64,000 nucleotides of DNA. Origin: Tenrec ecaudatus. Lineage: Eukaryota; Chordata; Mammalia; Afrosoricida; Tenrecidae. The translations under genes and the position numbers were made by a program. Under the pieces are notes generated by a model, which worked only from the letters and a program-made list of their open reading frames with translations, made no database searches and was not told the DNA's origin. The stretch spans positions 252,788,812 to 252,852,811 of the forward strand of contig NC_134531.1 of NCBI RefSeq assembly GCF_050624435.1, in the 5' to 3' direction. Of this stretch, positions 47,201 to 59,886 are shown piece after piece (the stretch's first letter is position 1; each line of letters opens with the position of its first letter).

Positions 47201-48836
47201 TCCTTACAGGCACACCAGAAGTGGACGAGAGTTCCTGTTTCCCCACAGCCCCTCCACAATTTGTTGCTTTCTGATTTTTTGAATTTGCCTACCTTTGAGG
47301 GTGTCAGGTGGTACCTCATTGTTGTTTTAACTTGCAATTCTCTTATGGCTAAAGATTGGGAACATTTTCTCATATGTTTGTTGGCCATTCGGATTTCTGC
47401 CCCTGTGAAGTTTCTGTTCAAGTCCTTTCCCACCTCTCAAGTGGGCTATTCATTTTTTTCTTTTTGGGAGCTAGCAGGGTATTGTAGATTTTAGTAATAA
47501 GGTCTGTGATCCACCTTGAGTTTATTCTTGTGCATGGAGTGAGATAAGGGTCTTGCTTCATTTTTCTGCAGGTAGATATCCATATTTTCCAGCACCACTT
47601 GTTAAAGAGGGCCACTGTTTCTCATTTGATATTATTGGGGCCCTTATCAAAGATCGGCTGTCTGTATGCTGATGACGTTATTTCTGGGTTTTCTGTTTCT
47701 TTCCATTGGTCTGAGTATCTGTCATTGCTGTACTATCATGCAGTTTTTAGAACTGTGGCTGTATAGTATGTGCCAAACTTAGGTAAAGCAAGCCTTCTCA
47801 CGGTGTCCTTCTTCTTGAGGAGTTCTCTGCTAATTCTGGGCTTCTTCCCTCTCCATATGAAGTTGGTAATCAGTTTGTTTTTCCATTTCTTTGAAGAAAG
47901 ATGAGGGTAATTTTATTGGTATTGCATTAAATTTATATAGTGCTTTTGGCAGAAATGACATCTTAACTATATTGAGTCTTTCAACCCATGAGCATGGGAC
48001 ATACTTCCATTTGTTGAGGTCACTCTTGGTTTCTTGTAATAGTGTTCTATAATTTTCACTGTATAGATCTTTTGTTTTTCAGTCAGGTATATGCCTAGAT
48101 ATTTCCATTTGTTTTGGGCTATTGTGATGGGTATTACCTTTTTGATCTCTTCTTCTGTGGTCTTATCCGATGTGTTTAACAGTCCAATGGACTTCTGTTT
48201 GTTGATCTTGTATGCTGCCACTCTGACAAACTCTTCTATTGCTTCCAGTACTCCCCTTGTGGAATTTTTGGGATTTTCCATATATAAAATCATATCATCT
48301 GCATATAATGATAGTTTCACCCCTTCCTTCCCCAGACAAATACCTTGGATGTCTCTTCTTTGCCTTATGCTGTTAGTAAAAACCTCCAGCACGATATTAA
48401 ATAAGAGTGGGGACAAGGGACATCCTTGTCTGGTCCCCTTTTTCAGTGGGATTGTGCTAGTCTTCTCTCCATTGACTACCACGTTGGCTGTTGGTTTTTC
48501 ATATATAGCTTGTATTGTCTTGAGCAACTTTCCTTCCATTCCTATCTTTGCAAGTGTCTTAAACAGGAATTGATGTTGCATGTTGTCGAATGCTTTTTCT
48601 GCATCTATTGATATTATCATGTGGTTCTTATAGTTTTTCATGTTAATGTGATGAATAATACTAATGGTCTTTCATATGTTGAGCCATCCCTGCATCCCTG
48701 ATATGAATCCAACTTGGTCATGGTGAATTATTTCTTTTATATACTTTTGTATTATGGTGGCTAGTATTCTGTTAAGGATTTTTGCATCAATGTTCATTAG
48801 GGATATTGGTCTGTAGTTTTCGATTCTTGTGGGATA
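44283..48836 (-). mobile_element. L1, 5'-truncated, ORF2 C-terminal half plus long 3' UTR
   Basis: Largest L1 here, about 4.55 kb. Minus-strand ORF2 pieces: reverse transcriptase at 48641-47967 (DAEKAFDNMQH, TRQGCPLSPLLFNIVLE and the catalytic LYADDMILY motif), and the C-terminal part at 47433-46903 (WRGCGETGTLVHFWCAC, PYDPAIPLLGIY). Between and around them are frameshifts and stops. The first ~half of ORF2 and all of ORF1 are missing. The 3' UTR is unusually long (about 44283-46820, 2.5 kb) and carries a ~240-bp unit twice (44930-45165 and 45170-45400). The inverted terminus TTTATTAGGGACTCATACAA faces the receptor fragment. Not mobile now. Confidence 0.95.
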
Positions 48837-48837
48837 C

Positions 48838-49262
48838 TAAGGCCCATTTTGGACAGTGCCGCAGATGAGAATTCTCAGTTATGAGCACGCTCTGCTGGGG
48901 ATTAACGTGGGATCCTGGCTGAAGGAACGTTGGTGATGCTGCAACTTGGCAGTTCAATGCCTCTAGAACTCCACTGTCTGCTCTGATGAAGATGCACGGT
49001 CTTAGAAATCCTTTACAGGGTCACTTTGAATTGGAAAGACTAATCCCTGGAAAGGACATCATTCTTGGTAAAGGGAGGGCAGTGGAGAAGAGGAAGCCCC
49101 TCAACAACATGGATGACCCGGTAGCTGCAATGCCGGGTTTGCATGGAACAGTCGTGAGGACCGCACAGGGTCAGGCATTGCTTCATTTTGTTGCACATAC
49201 AGTCACAGTGGGTCGGAATGTACCGGACGGTACCTAAAAAAAAAACAACAAACAACAACGAC
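48838..49262 (+). mobile_element. RTE (BovB-like) LINE, 3' end
   Basis: AATCCCTGGAAAGGACATCA and GAAGAGGAAGCCCCTCAACA blocks, then GACGGTACCTAAAAAAAAAA and an AAC-rich tail (49241-49262). Fairly well preserved 3' end. A short AfroSINE-like end (GAATGGACTCAATGGCAGT) follows at 49270-49290. Confidence 0.85.
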
Positions 49263-49299
49263 ATGAGTTAGAATGGACTCAATGGCAGTTTGTGCTCCA

Positions 49300-50025
49300 C
49301 CCCATCCAATGGCAGTATTTTGAATTTCAGCTGTGAAAGACAGATCCAGACTCTCTACTTGTTGGACCGTTCTACTTTTTTCCTAATAATATGTTCTGGA
49401 AACAATTCTTCTGCTACTCTAGTTCTGCTACTTTTGTTTTCACTCAAGAATCTTCAATGATACTATTCAGTTGGATAACCTGCAGTTTCACTTGTTGGAG
49501 ATAATCTGGGGACCAATATTCATATTCTTCCCACTTCTGGGTTTCCATCCGCTTTAGCTAATACACCCACTGGCGTTGACGGCTAACCTGGTGGGATGAC
49601 ACAGAAGTCAGATTCCTAAGGTTCTACATCCTTGGTGAACACGCCCTTTTCAAGTCCTGGTTCTTAACACCTGTCTTTATTCTCAAACTGTACAGCATAG
49701 TACTGAGACATACTGATGGATCATCTGAATCCTAAATATATTTTCCAAGATGCCATACCTCTTCTTCGTGATCAAAGTCAATTATCCTTGTGAGTCTTAT
49801 AACTTCTTCCTTGCCTTCTGGTCACTCAGTACAAATGACTCAATGTAACTGGGTGGTAGCTGTAGTTTTAAGTATGAGATTCTCTCTGTGTTTCCTAGTA
49901 AAAGATTTTTTTTACTGTGAGATCCAGCACGTCTGAATCCCTACTGTTCAGGTTTCTTGTCAAGAAGTGCAAATTCTCCAAATGGGCCACTTAAGAAGTT
50001 CCAGGATCCAGATAATTTGACCCCA
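49300..50025. other. No recognisable feature
   Basis: Nothing recognised. Confidence 0.4.
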
Positions 50026-50930
50026 ATCCAAGGGATTCCGCCCCACCCAAAATAAAACAGATAAAAAGCTCTGATGAGCACAGTTTTCGTAGTATGCTAG
50101 GTGAGCACCCAAGAACTCACTCTGAGTTAGTGCACCCAGTGGTGTCTCCTGGGAAGTTTCTTTATGGTCATGGTGCATTTTTTTTTTCATATAAGCTATT
50201 CCACTTGAACCTCATTTTTTGTGATAGCCAATTTAAGAGAACAGTGCGTGTCTGTGAAATATTGTTTCCTCCTGGGGAAAATTGCTGCAGAAACTGTTAT
50301 GATGCTGAACGTGGCTTACACAGACAGAACTATGGGAAAAACTCAATTGTAAGAGTGTTTTTCTGATTTCCACAACGATGAAATGTCGATTGATGACAAA
50401 TCTTGTTTTTGATGGCCATAAATTTCCCACATGGACAAAAATGTCAACCCATAGTGCATTTGGAGTTCATTTCACCAGATCAGACCGTTAATTAAGCTTT
50501 CTATTTAGTGGTTTGGAAAAGATTGTGAAACTGTGTGGAAAGAAAAGTTTGATTTGCGGCAGACAAATATGGTTTTGCCACAACGACAATGTATCTGCTC
50601 ACTCAGCCATCTCAAACCAGTGTGTTCCTCTTGCTCCACACACCTTACTCACCTGACCTTGCACTGAGAGACTTCTTTGTGTTTCCACGAATGAAAGGGA
50701 CATGAAAGAACAGTGATCTGACAACAAAGTAGAAGAGGTGAAGAAAAAAATGAGGAAGGTGCTGTCAGCCATACAAATAGACAAGTTTGAAAAATGATTC
50801 CAATGGAATCACAAATTTGACAAATGTATTAAGCGTACCGTAGAGTACTTTGAAGATGATAAGGTTATTTTGTAAACATTTAAAAAATACATACCTTAAA
50901 AATTCCATTTTTGGCGGTACCCCCTTGTAG
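50026..50930 (+). mobile_element. mariner (Tc1/mariner) transposon, internally deleted copy
   Basis: About 0.9 kb against about 1.3 kb for a full mariner. Broken transposase: N-terminal HTH part at about 50226-50395 (FPPGENCCRNCYDAERGL..., then SIDDKS) and C-terminal catalytic part from about 50455, with the HNDNVSAHSAISN, PYSPDLALRDFF and FQWNHKFDKC...VEYFEDD remnants. PYSPDLALRDFF replaces the PYSPDLAPxD motif that carries the third catalytic Asp. The imperfect terminal repeats have CCAAGGGATTCCGCC at the left and GGCGGTACCCCCTTG at the right. The middle is missing, including the first catalytic Asp, and there are stops throughout. Confidence 0.88.
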
Positions 50931-50934
50931 ATAT

Positions 50935-51318
50935 AGTAATAAGGACATGAAATGATGTAATGGTCATCGATGTATGACATATGTCATATTATAAGATATG
51001 AACTCCAAGATGATTCCTTAGTTGCAATTTCAATAGGCCACTTCATTAATTTATTAAGACATTGGTTTTTGGATGTTGTGAAATATAAGCCCACTAGGAC
51101 ACTAATTGTCAAATGCCACACGTGCTTGGCTATAAATTATGGTTATTTTGGCATAGTACAATATCATGAATTATTCTAATCACCCTCAGCTAGAGGCCAT
51201 GTATGAGATCTTGATATGACAAGATAGTCCATACCTGTATTATGTACTATATCCTGTCAAGTGAATTTCTACTCTTTTCAAGGTCAAATATATTTATAGT
51301 AGCTAAATTGTCACCAAT
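50935..51318. other. No recognisable feature
   Basis: Nothing recognised. Confidence 0.4.
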
Positions 51319-51872
51319 TGTGGTAGTTACATAATCTGGTGTCAGTTTGGGACTTGCGAGGATTAAGAGTGAAGGAGTTGAGTCTCATCTGTCAATTGGG
51401 TCATAAATAATGAGGCCTTTCTGTGGGCATGTCCTTCCCCTGAGGATTTTGGAAATTCTTGTATTTCCTCCTTGGAGATAGGAAACACCCTCTCTCTTCC
51501 CACTCCCTGAGAGATGCTCTACTGACAAGACACATGGCACTCTGCTGATAGACCCCATGCCCTGGGAACTGTAGGAGCCACGTGGAGACACCTGCCAGCA
51601 CTGAGATGCTTACAACGCCACTGGATCCACAAGATTTAACACCCACTTGCCTGTGATCTTCCTGCATTTGGCATCATTGCATGTGGTTTATGAATCAGAA
51701 GAAGACTTCATAGATTGGAATCAAATATATTGGTTAATATCAGACTTCTGGACTTGATCTGGACAGGATTGGGATGTTTTCTCAATGTCAGCTAATCTTG
51801 TATATTAAACTCTTTCCTATACACATATGAGTGTCTATGAATTTGTTTCTGTAGTCTACCCTGACTAAGACA
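51319..51872 (+). mobile_element. Solo LTR, ERVL-type
   Basis: Begins TGTGGTAGTTACATAATCTG and ends CCTGACTAAGACA. The best-preserved member of the LTR family also seen at 22331-22893, 33786-34281 and 15255-16326. No matching flanking duplication seen. Confidence 0.85.
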
Positions 51873-53164
51873 TCTAGGTGTGTTGTCCTATTACGGGTTC
51901 CACATTGGTCTCATTCACTGGCAAGTTGTGTATTTTCAAGTCAAAGTGAAGCACATGACAAAGCTGTATGATCTGAACTGTGGTCTCAGCTGGAGGACCC
52001 AAGCTGTTTCATTCTGTCTCGTTGTTAATGTCAATCCCATGATACGTAGTCTCAGCTTGAAAATGGCATATACCTTTTTCTATACTTCATATTTACTCTA
52101 GTAGATCCATTCATGTACATCTTCCACAGATATGTTTATATGTCTCCGTGTATATCACTGATCAACATCAACCACCCTCTACCCTAACACCACATATTTG
52201 TATCTTTTTTTTCCTCTGAACATATTTGTATTTTGGCCAACTTTTTTTCTATAAAACATAAATAAAAGATTAGTTAATTACACAGTGGTAATTTCCTTTT
52301 TCTGCTGACTTTTAAAACCATTACTAGGAGGTATGATAGCTCACCAGCAACCTGTTTCTGTTTATATCAGCTTGCCAAGCTGATCATTCAAGAATCAAGG
52401 TTGGCATTTAATATTGTAACAACTGTTGAGGCCAGAATTATGAGTGGAAGACTAGATGTAAGTGCAACAGTGATGCGTGACATGAATTCTGACTCACCTG
52501 TGTGTGCAGCTTACTCTGTCTGTCCTCTGACCCTATTCCTGCCTCATCCTGGATCTACAACTTTTCACTTATAATGGATTGTTTCTGTCTCTGCGTGGGT
52601 TTATAGGAAGAGGCTTTGAAAAGCCCTTGCAAGAATTCCATTATCTTTTAATTGGATTTCATCTTCATGAGTGTTTTGAAAGCCACCTTGCACTTGGTTA
52701 GTTTGACTTAATTCCAGTCATAAAGTGTAGTTCTGCTTTTATGATCATTCACTGTCCCAGGATTAGGAGCTCTTTCTCTACTAAAAGTTCATTATGTGCC
52801 AGGGAGTTCCTTTTGAGTAACTAATAATAAGTATCTACTGTAGGCATTAAGTTATTTTCTCAAAACTATAGGGGGTCTGTTGTCATCTCCACTGGAGCCT
52901 TAGCATAAACTCTACATTTCCTCCCCCTTCAGATATGTCTAAGATCCAGGACCCAAAGCTCAGGCCTGCTTGTGCCTGGTTTGAATTCCCCGAAGAGCCC
53001 TTTCTTCTTCTTGAATGAATTTACCGCTTGTATTATTCTCCCGTTTGAGCAGCCATGTCTGTATTGGGTAACCCTCAGCTATTTAGGACATTGAGAAACT
53101 CAGGAAATACTTTCAAGCCGGACCTCGAATTACTGTATCAAAGATTTCAAAGATAATATGCTAC
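51873..53164. other. No recognisable feature
   Basis: Nothing recognised; no ORF over 75 codons. Confidence 0.45.
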
Positions 53165-53350
53165 ACTTAACTTCACAAGTGGCACAGTGGGTGACAAGTT
53201 GGGCTGCTAATGGTAAGGTCAGTGTTTGGAACAGACTAACTGCTCCTTGAGAGAGAGATGAGACCCCCTAACATGTAATCATAGAGACTCAAAGAGGAAA
53301 TTCTATTCTGTCCTTTAGGGTTGTGGGCTTGCCTTTGGTTTGGTTGATAT
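53165..53350 (+). repeat. AfroSINE
   Basis: Plus-strand copy: CAAGTGGCACAGTGGGTGAC, TTGGGCTGCTAATGGTAAGG and TTCTATTCTGTCCTTTAGGG blocks. Confidence 0.88.
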
Positions 53351-53513
53351 ATATACATTTTTATATGAATCTAACAAAAGTTACTATTACTTTAATAGTA
53401 GTATTAGTGAGCAACAAAGCTCTATCATCAATATATGAAAACATTTTAGAATGACTCCTTTTACCTAGTCTCTATCTTTTTTGCATTTCTATTTTAATGT
53501 TTTATATCAAATA

Positions 53514-56335
53514 CATGGAGGTCCCCTAAAGACACCAGAATTTTTTTCAAAATGATGTATTTAAATTTTTTTTTAACAAAACAACCTTATTTTCAAATTA
53601 CTCTCAATTACATTTAACACATGTGTCAAACCTGCAATTCCTTTCTTGGAAACATTTTAAAAACTCACCTTTTGGATGGTTGACAGTACCTCCCTCATTT
53701 TTATTTCACATCTTCAAGGACATCAAATCACTGTCCTTTCATGTTCTTCTTCATTTGTAGGAACAAAAAAAGTCTCATGGGGTGAGATCAGGCGAGTCAG
53801 GGGACAAGAGGAGTATGCTATTTTTTCCAGAAACTGGTGCACTGAGATGGCTGCGTGAAGTAGGCGTGTTGTTGTGGTGGCAAAACCAGTCTTCCATTTT
53901 CCACAAGTCAGGCCTTTAAAAAAACCATTTTATTGGGGGCTCATACAATTCTTATCACAATACACAATACATCCATTGTGTCAAGCACACTTGTACATTT
54001 TTTGCCATCATCATTCACAAAACATTTGCTTTCTACTTGAGCCCTTGATATCAGCTCGTCATTTCCCCCCTCCATCCCTGCTCCCCTCTCCCTCATGAAC
54101 CCTTGATATATTATAAATTATTATTTTGTCATATCTTATACTGTATGATGTCTCCTTTCACCCAATTTTCTGTTGTCCATCCCCCAGGGAGAAGGTTATA
54201 TGTAGATCCTTGTAATCGGTTTCCTCTTTCTACCCTACCTTCCGTCCACCCTCCTGATATTGCCACTCTCACCACTGGTTCTGAACATCTGTCCTGGATT
54301 CCCTGTGTTTCCAGTTCCTATATGTACCAATTTACATCATCTGTCTAGCCAGATTTGTAAGGTGGACATGGGACCATGATAGTGGGGGGAGGAAGCATTT
54401 AAGAACTAGAGGAAAGTTGAATGTTTCATCCTTGCTACACTGCATCCTGACTGGCTCATCTCTCTGTGACCCTTCTGTAAGGAAGTGTCCAGTTGCCCAC
54501 AGATGGGCTTTAGGTCTCCACTCTGCACTCACCCTCATTTACAATGATATGATTTTTGGTTCCTTGATGCCTGATACCTGATCCCTTCAACAGCTCCTGG
54601 TCACACAGGCTAGTGTGTTTTTTCCATGTGGTCTTTGTTTCTTCAGAGCTAGATGGCCACTTATTTATCTTCAAGCATTTAAGACCCCAGATGCTATATC
54701 TTTTGATAGCTGGGCACCATCAGGATTCTTCATCACATTTGTTTATGCACACATTTGTCTTCAGTGATCATATCGGGAAGGTAGGCATCATGAGATGCCA
54801 GTTTAATAGAACAAAGTGTCCTTGCATAGATTAAGTACTTGAGTAGCGTTCCAATGTCCATCTGCTCCCTTAACACTCAACCTATAAATATATGTGCGTA
54901 GATCTATTCCCCACTATTCTATATAAATATATTTACACATGTACATGCCCGTATTTAGACCTATATTAAAAACCCTTTGCCTCCTAGTTCTTTCCTCTAT
55001 TTCCTTTAATTTCTTTCGGTTCCATTGCCCTTGCTGAATCCCTACCATGCCTCTCACACCTTCCTTTCCACCAATTTTGGATCACTTGTTGCTCCCTTGT
55101 CCCTGGGTTGGTCAACACTACCTCCTTTCCCTGCCTCCTCCTCTCCCATTTACCCCAGAACCATCGGTCCCATTGTTTTCTCCTCCAGATTATTCATCTA
55201 GTTTATTTTATCTAGATATAGCTGCAGAGATGAAAATATGCACAATATGCACCCCACCAAAAGGCATAGCAAGACAAGTGACAAAAGAGAACACAGCGCT
55301 GACAACAAAAAGAAAACCAATGATCCAGAGAAGAATACATTAAATAAAAAAGAAAAAAATTAAATTTAAAAGAGAAAGAAAACCCTGTAAATAGATCAAG
55401 GTCTGATTTTTTTTATCTCTAGGCATGTCCTCCAGTCAAATCTGATGGGGTGCTACACTCTAGACCAAAGTCTATCCTTCGCAATCCATCGGGAGCTGCA
55501 TGCTCTGCTCCTTCCATTTGCTCTCCTGCCTTCCTTTTTTGTTTTGCCTAGGTGTCCTGGGGTCAGTCCTGGCCAATCCTGTCTCCAGTGTTGTCCCTTG
55601 TAGGGCATGGGTCAGTGAGGGACGTCATGTCTCATAGTGGCCCACTCTGTGCATTGGCAGGGATATTGTCCTCCAGGCTTGGTGGGCCATGATGTGCTCC
55701 ACTCTCCCCCCGCCCCCCCACACATTAATTTGTTCCCGTGTGCTCTGATCAGCCATGTCCCTCTCCCCTAGATACAGCTTCAGTGCTGTCCTCTAAAGTA
55801 AATTCTTCCAGGGGGAAAAATCAGGCCTTTTTTTCTCACAATGTTATGCAACCTTTTTAGAACCTCTAAATAGAAAGCTTGATTAACAGTCTGAGCTACC
55901 TGATAGAACAAACTCCAAATGCATTACAAGTCAACATTTTCATCCGTGTGGAAAGCTGACAGAGGTTTATCATCAATCATCATTTCACCTTTTTGGAAAC
56001 AAGTAAACCACGTGTATACTTGAGTTTCCCCCATAATACTGTCTTTGTAAGCTGTGTTCAACATCACAACTGTTTCTGTGGCATTTTTCCCTAGCAGTAA
56101 ATAAAATTTTACGGTGGCATGCAGTTCTCTTAAATCACCCATCACCAAAAAGGAGGTTTGAGTGAAAAAATTCACTGTGACCAGAAAGAACCTTCTCAGG
56201 CGATGCCACTTAGTGCACTAATTCAGAGAAAGTTGCTGGATGCTCACCTAGCAGAAGAAATGCGTATGACGAAAGCTCCAACCAGATGAGCTTTTTTCCA
56301 ATTTTTTTCCGGGGCGGGGGGGGATCTGCTTCCAT
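53514..56335 (-). mobile_element. mariner transposon, internally deleted, split by an L1
   Basis: Two arms, 53514-53914 and 55827-56335, add up to about 0.91 kb, the size of the mariner at 50026-50930. The right arm encodes the N-terminus on the minus strand (56175-55924): LGKNATETVVMLNTAYKD, QVYTWFTCFQKGEM and DDKPL, the mariner HTH domain and linker. The left arm holds the decayed C-terminal end. The same middle piece is absent as in the other copy, with the same join near GTAATGCATTTGGAG. Disabled. Confidence 0.9.
53915..55826 (-). mobile_element. L1 3'-UTR inserted in a mariner
   Basis: Starts AAAACCATTTTATTGGGGGC (inverted terminus) and ends in UTR near CTTCCAGGGGGAAAAA. Flanked by TCAGGCCTTT at about 53907-53916 and 55825-55834, the target duplication. 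It carries the ~240-bp UTR unit only once (54555-54790). No ORF2 sequence left. Confidence 0.93.
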
Positions 56336-56339
56336 AATA

Positions 56340-58585
56340 TTTTAGTGTAGTGGAACATTTATATAAGTTACACTTAGTAAAGTTATTGTCAAGTGTGTTA
56401 GGGTGGCAAGCAAGTGACACGTAGGTCAGAAAGAGGAAAGATCAATATGATGTAAGGGGCCTGAGTAGTCCTCATGGGGAGGTAAGATTGAGCTCAAAAC
56501 TGTGTATGAGGGGAATGAAAAGTAGGAAACTTTACAAACAATTTCATTGAACCAAAGGTGAACCGAGTGCACAGAAAGGCAGTAAGGTAATGGGCCTTGG
56601 AAAATGCCCTGAACTGAGAGGAAGAAAGCGAGCCACACTAGATGCAGGTGGGGTATGTAGTCTGTGAAATACCAAAACACACAAAATGGATTCGGTTTGA
56701 AAAATAATAAGGCACCATTAATCATTCTTGAGCATTGGACTGTGAGGGTTTTTGTGGGTTTTTTTGGTCTTTCATTCAACAAACATTAAATGAGTGCTCC
56801 AAAGGGCCAGGAATGAGAACACCCTCTTCAGTCTGTATGTTAATGGTTGTATTAAAATGATTCTTAAGAGTCAGCAGCATGAGCACCACAGATATTAGTG
56901 AAGGTCATTTTCTTAAACAAAGTGACTTATGAAGCATTTTTAATTAATGCCACATAGTTTTGGTGTTCTGAAGACAATCTCCCCACAGAAATACATGGCT
57001 GTCAATTCCAGTAAATCCCTTAGGTTTGGATGGAAAATGAAGTTTGCACTATAATTACAGTCATTGACCTATTACTAGTCACCTAGTTTGTTTGTTCTTT
57101 TAATCCCAAATGTTTAGAGACCAAAATTTATATGCAGAACTTCTGTTGGTGCTAACACTATAAGGGAAGCAATCATCTATTACAAACCCTTCTCAGAGAA
57201 ATTTGGGTAAATATTCTAATTGATTTTTTCTTTTAATATTGAATTTTATATATATTTTAATGCTCAGACTTTATTATTTGTGTTGTTTTTAGATTTCAAG
57301 TTATTAGCTACATCCTATCATCTGTATAAGTTGAATATTTGGAGAACTAGGATGAGATACACTACTGTGATTTCTGAATAAGGCAGAATTACAAAGCAGA
57401 CAGGAAGAAGCATGAAATATTTCTATTAAATAATTAAGATATATATTTAAAGTTATTCTTAATTCAGTTGGATGATTTAATATTTTATAATTAACACTTT
57501 AAAATGTTGGTAAAAGGTCTAGCCAGTTTCTTTTTATGAATAAGAATTACTTTTAATATTATAGAAAAATTAATTTATTTTAACTATAAAATTTACATTA
57601 TTATTTGTGTTGTGTTGCTACTATGAATAAAAATTAGAGATATGACCATTATAGGCCAAACAAATTTTACTCTAAAAAATTCTCAAAATATTTAGTCTTT
57701 TCTCTTTTAAAAATTTAGAAAATTAAAATATACAATATATATTTTAAATTTAAAAATATATTTGATAAAATATTAAAAGTTCCCTTACTGTATTAATCCA
57801 CAAGCTATTGTGCTGTAATATATAATATTTCAAGATAGGAAATATGGTAGAAAATATTTCCCAGGATTATTAAAAATAAATATCACTAAATTGTATACCT
57901 GAACATTAATTTACAAATATTGTCTTGCCCATATGTTTACAAAAGTTTTTAATTCAAATCAAATAATAAAAATCCTAATTTTAAAAAGAGAACATTAACT
58001 AATATTCATAGTAGGCTGTTCTTCAAATTTCATAATAATCTTCTCTGAAGATGTCAATAACTTCACTTACTTTGTAGAGAGATAGTTGAGACACTTAAAA
58101 GCAGTTCATTTGTCTAGGTCTTCATGGTGAAGTCAAGATTTACAGCACCTCAGCCTTTTTAGCTTAGCATTTTATAATTTCGCACATAGAAATTTGGGTC
58201 AGCAATAATCTCAAATGCTTAAGATTTATTTTTTAAATGCATGTATACACATAAGAAAGAATAAATACTAGAAATTCTTGGTTATGTTGAAAATATAACA
58301 CATGCTTAAGTCTCAGGAAATGGAGATCAGTGTGGTCCAGATTATTGAATTAACACTCTATTAAATAATATTCATTATAGTCATTCTATGCCTTAAATAA
58401 AAAAGTTTAAAGACTATTTCATCAAATTCCCAAATACATATATTTGAAATAACTATTTCTAAGAGATAATAGCATGAGTAGGGAGCAATGGGTAATCTTT
58501 GGACATCTAAATTCAGAAGTTGGAAACTAAAACTCACTACTGCACCTAGCGAGAAAGGTAAGACAGTTTGTTGACGTGAAGTCAT
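56340..58585. other. AT-rich, no recognisable feature
   Basis: Strongly AT-rich, especially 57200-58000. No coding frame or named repeat. Confidence 0.45.
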
Positions 58586-58665
58586 ACAGTCTTGGACACT
58601 CAGTGGGACAGTTCTACTCTGTCCCATAGCATAGCCACGAGTCAGCTTTGACTCAAACTCAGTAA
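58586..58665 (+). repeat. AfroSINE 3' fragment
   Basis: TGGGACAGTTCTACTCTGTC, then CACGAGTCAGCTTTGACTCA: the 3' half of the SINE. Confidence 0.75.
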
Positions 58666-59099
58666 GTCCATAGAAAGGACAGTCAGCGCTTATGAAAATG
58701 AGGGTGTGGCACTGAGATGGGGGATAAAGAGCTGAAAATGGGATAAAAGCTTAAGGCAGAAGAGCTCTTGCTGCATATGGGACAGAAAAATGTAAGTGCC
58801 ATCCTAAACTATACACATGATAAACAAGAAATGCAGAGGTCTTCAGAGAAGCAAAGCTTTTCTTCCTGAAATATGAATGATGACCACTTAACACCAACAA
58901 ATGTAAATGGAGAGAAAATTATCTTGACTGTGTAGAAAGTGGTAGAAGACTATGGAACAAACTGGAGAGGATACAAATGGATATATATCAAATCTTATAA
59001 TATGGTCATAATTTATATAATATTGTAACCAGATCTCATTATGGTAAAACAAAAAGACACTGGCGTTAGAAATGCAAAGCATTCCAATAAGGAAGAAGA

Positions 59100-59345
59100 C
59101 AAAATAAGATATGACAAAATAATAATAATTTATAAATTATTAAGAGTTCATGCGGGAGTGGGGTGCGGGGGTGAGGGGGAAAACTGAGGAGCGGATATCA
59201 GGGGCTCAGGTGGAGGGCAAATGTTTTGAGAATGATGATGGCAACAAATATACAAATGTGCTTGACACAATGGATGTATTTATGGATTGTGATAAGAATT
59301 GTATCGGCCCCCAATAAAATGATTAAAAATAATAATAAAATAAAA
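59100..59345 (+). mobile_element. L1 3' end (5'-truncated)
   Basis: ATATGACAAAATAATAATAA to CCCCCAATAAAATGATTAAA, with a G-rich run at 59158-59180. Among the better-preserved L1 tails here. Confidence 0.92.
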
Positions 59346-59862
59346 TTACAGGAAAAAAATTTATTTACAACTTGTCTCAGAAAATATGCTCTGTCATAGC
59401 ATCATGTGTTAATTATACATTTAGTACATCTACAGAATGCTTTATTAAAACATTCACTCACTGCATAGTATACCAAACAAATGTTTACTCGGGTGAAGCA
59501 AGGTATAAAGTTGATTTTAGGTACTCATTAAAGATCATCAATACAAAAACTGACAGCAAATGATCCAAGAACAATAAATCTAGAGGTTTTGTTCATCGTA
59601 TCTGTTAACTCTTTAAATTCTTAAACACAAACTTTTTCATTTCAAATATTCTACTGGAAATACTGACGTATTCTTGTGAATCCTGAGCTTCAGTTCTTGA
59701 GGTCATCTAAGATAATGCTTTAGGAAGACAAATTTTCCTTAGAAGTATGTATGCGTGTTTTAGAGACAGCAAAGAAAGTTTGAAGATGGGGCTGTACTCT
59801 GTGTTTATAAGAGAAATTCAAAAGACAAATGAGCACACGCTGAATTAGTATCCCATCTCCTT
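59346..59862. other. Receptor 5' flank (intron)
   Basis: No repeat recognised. The part upstream of the acceptor is presumed to be the intron of the plus-strand receptor. Confidence 0.4.
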
Positions 59863-59886
59863 AATTTTTATTTCATCAGAGAAGAG
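59863..59886 (+). promoter_or_regulatory. 3' splice site before the plus-strand OR coding exon
   Basis: A pyrimidine-rich tract ending in TTTCATCAG is followed by AGAAGAG and the ATG. This matches the acceptor position in the two minus-strand receptors. Confidence 0.65.

Noticed and set aside
55924-56175. 83-codon minus-strand frame as a host gene
   Set aside because: It is the mariner transposase N-terminus in a disabled element.
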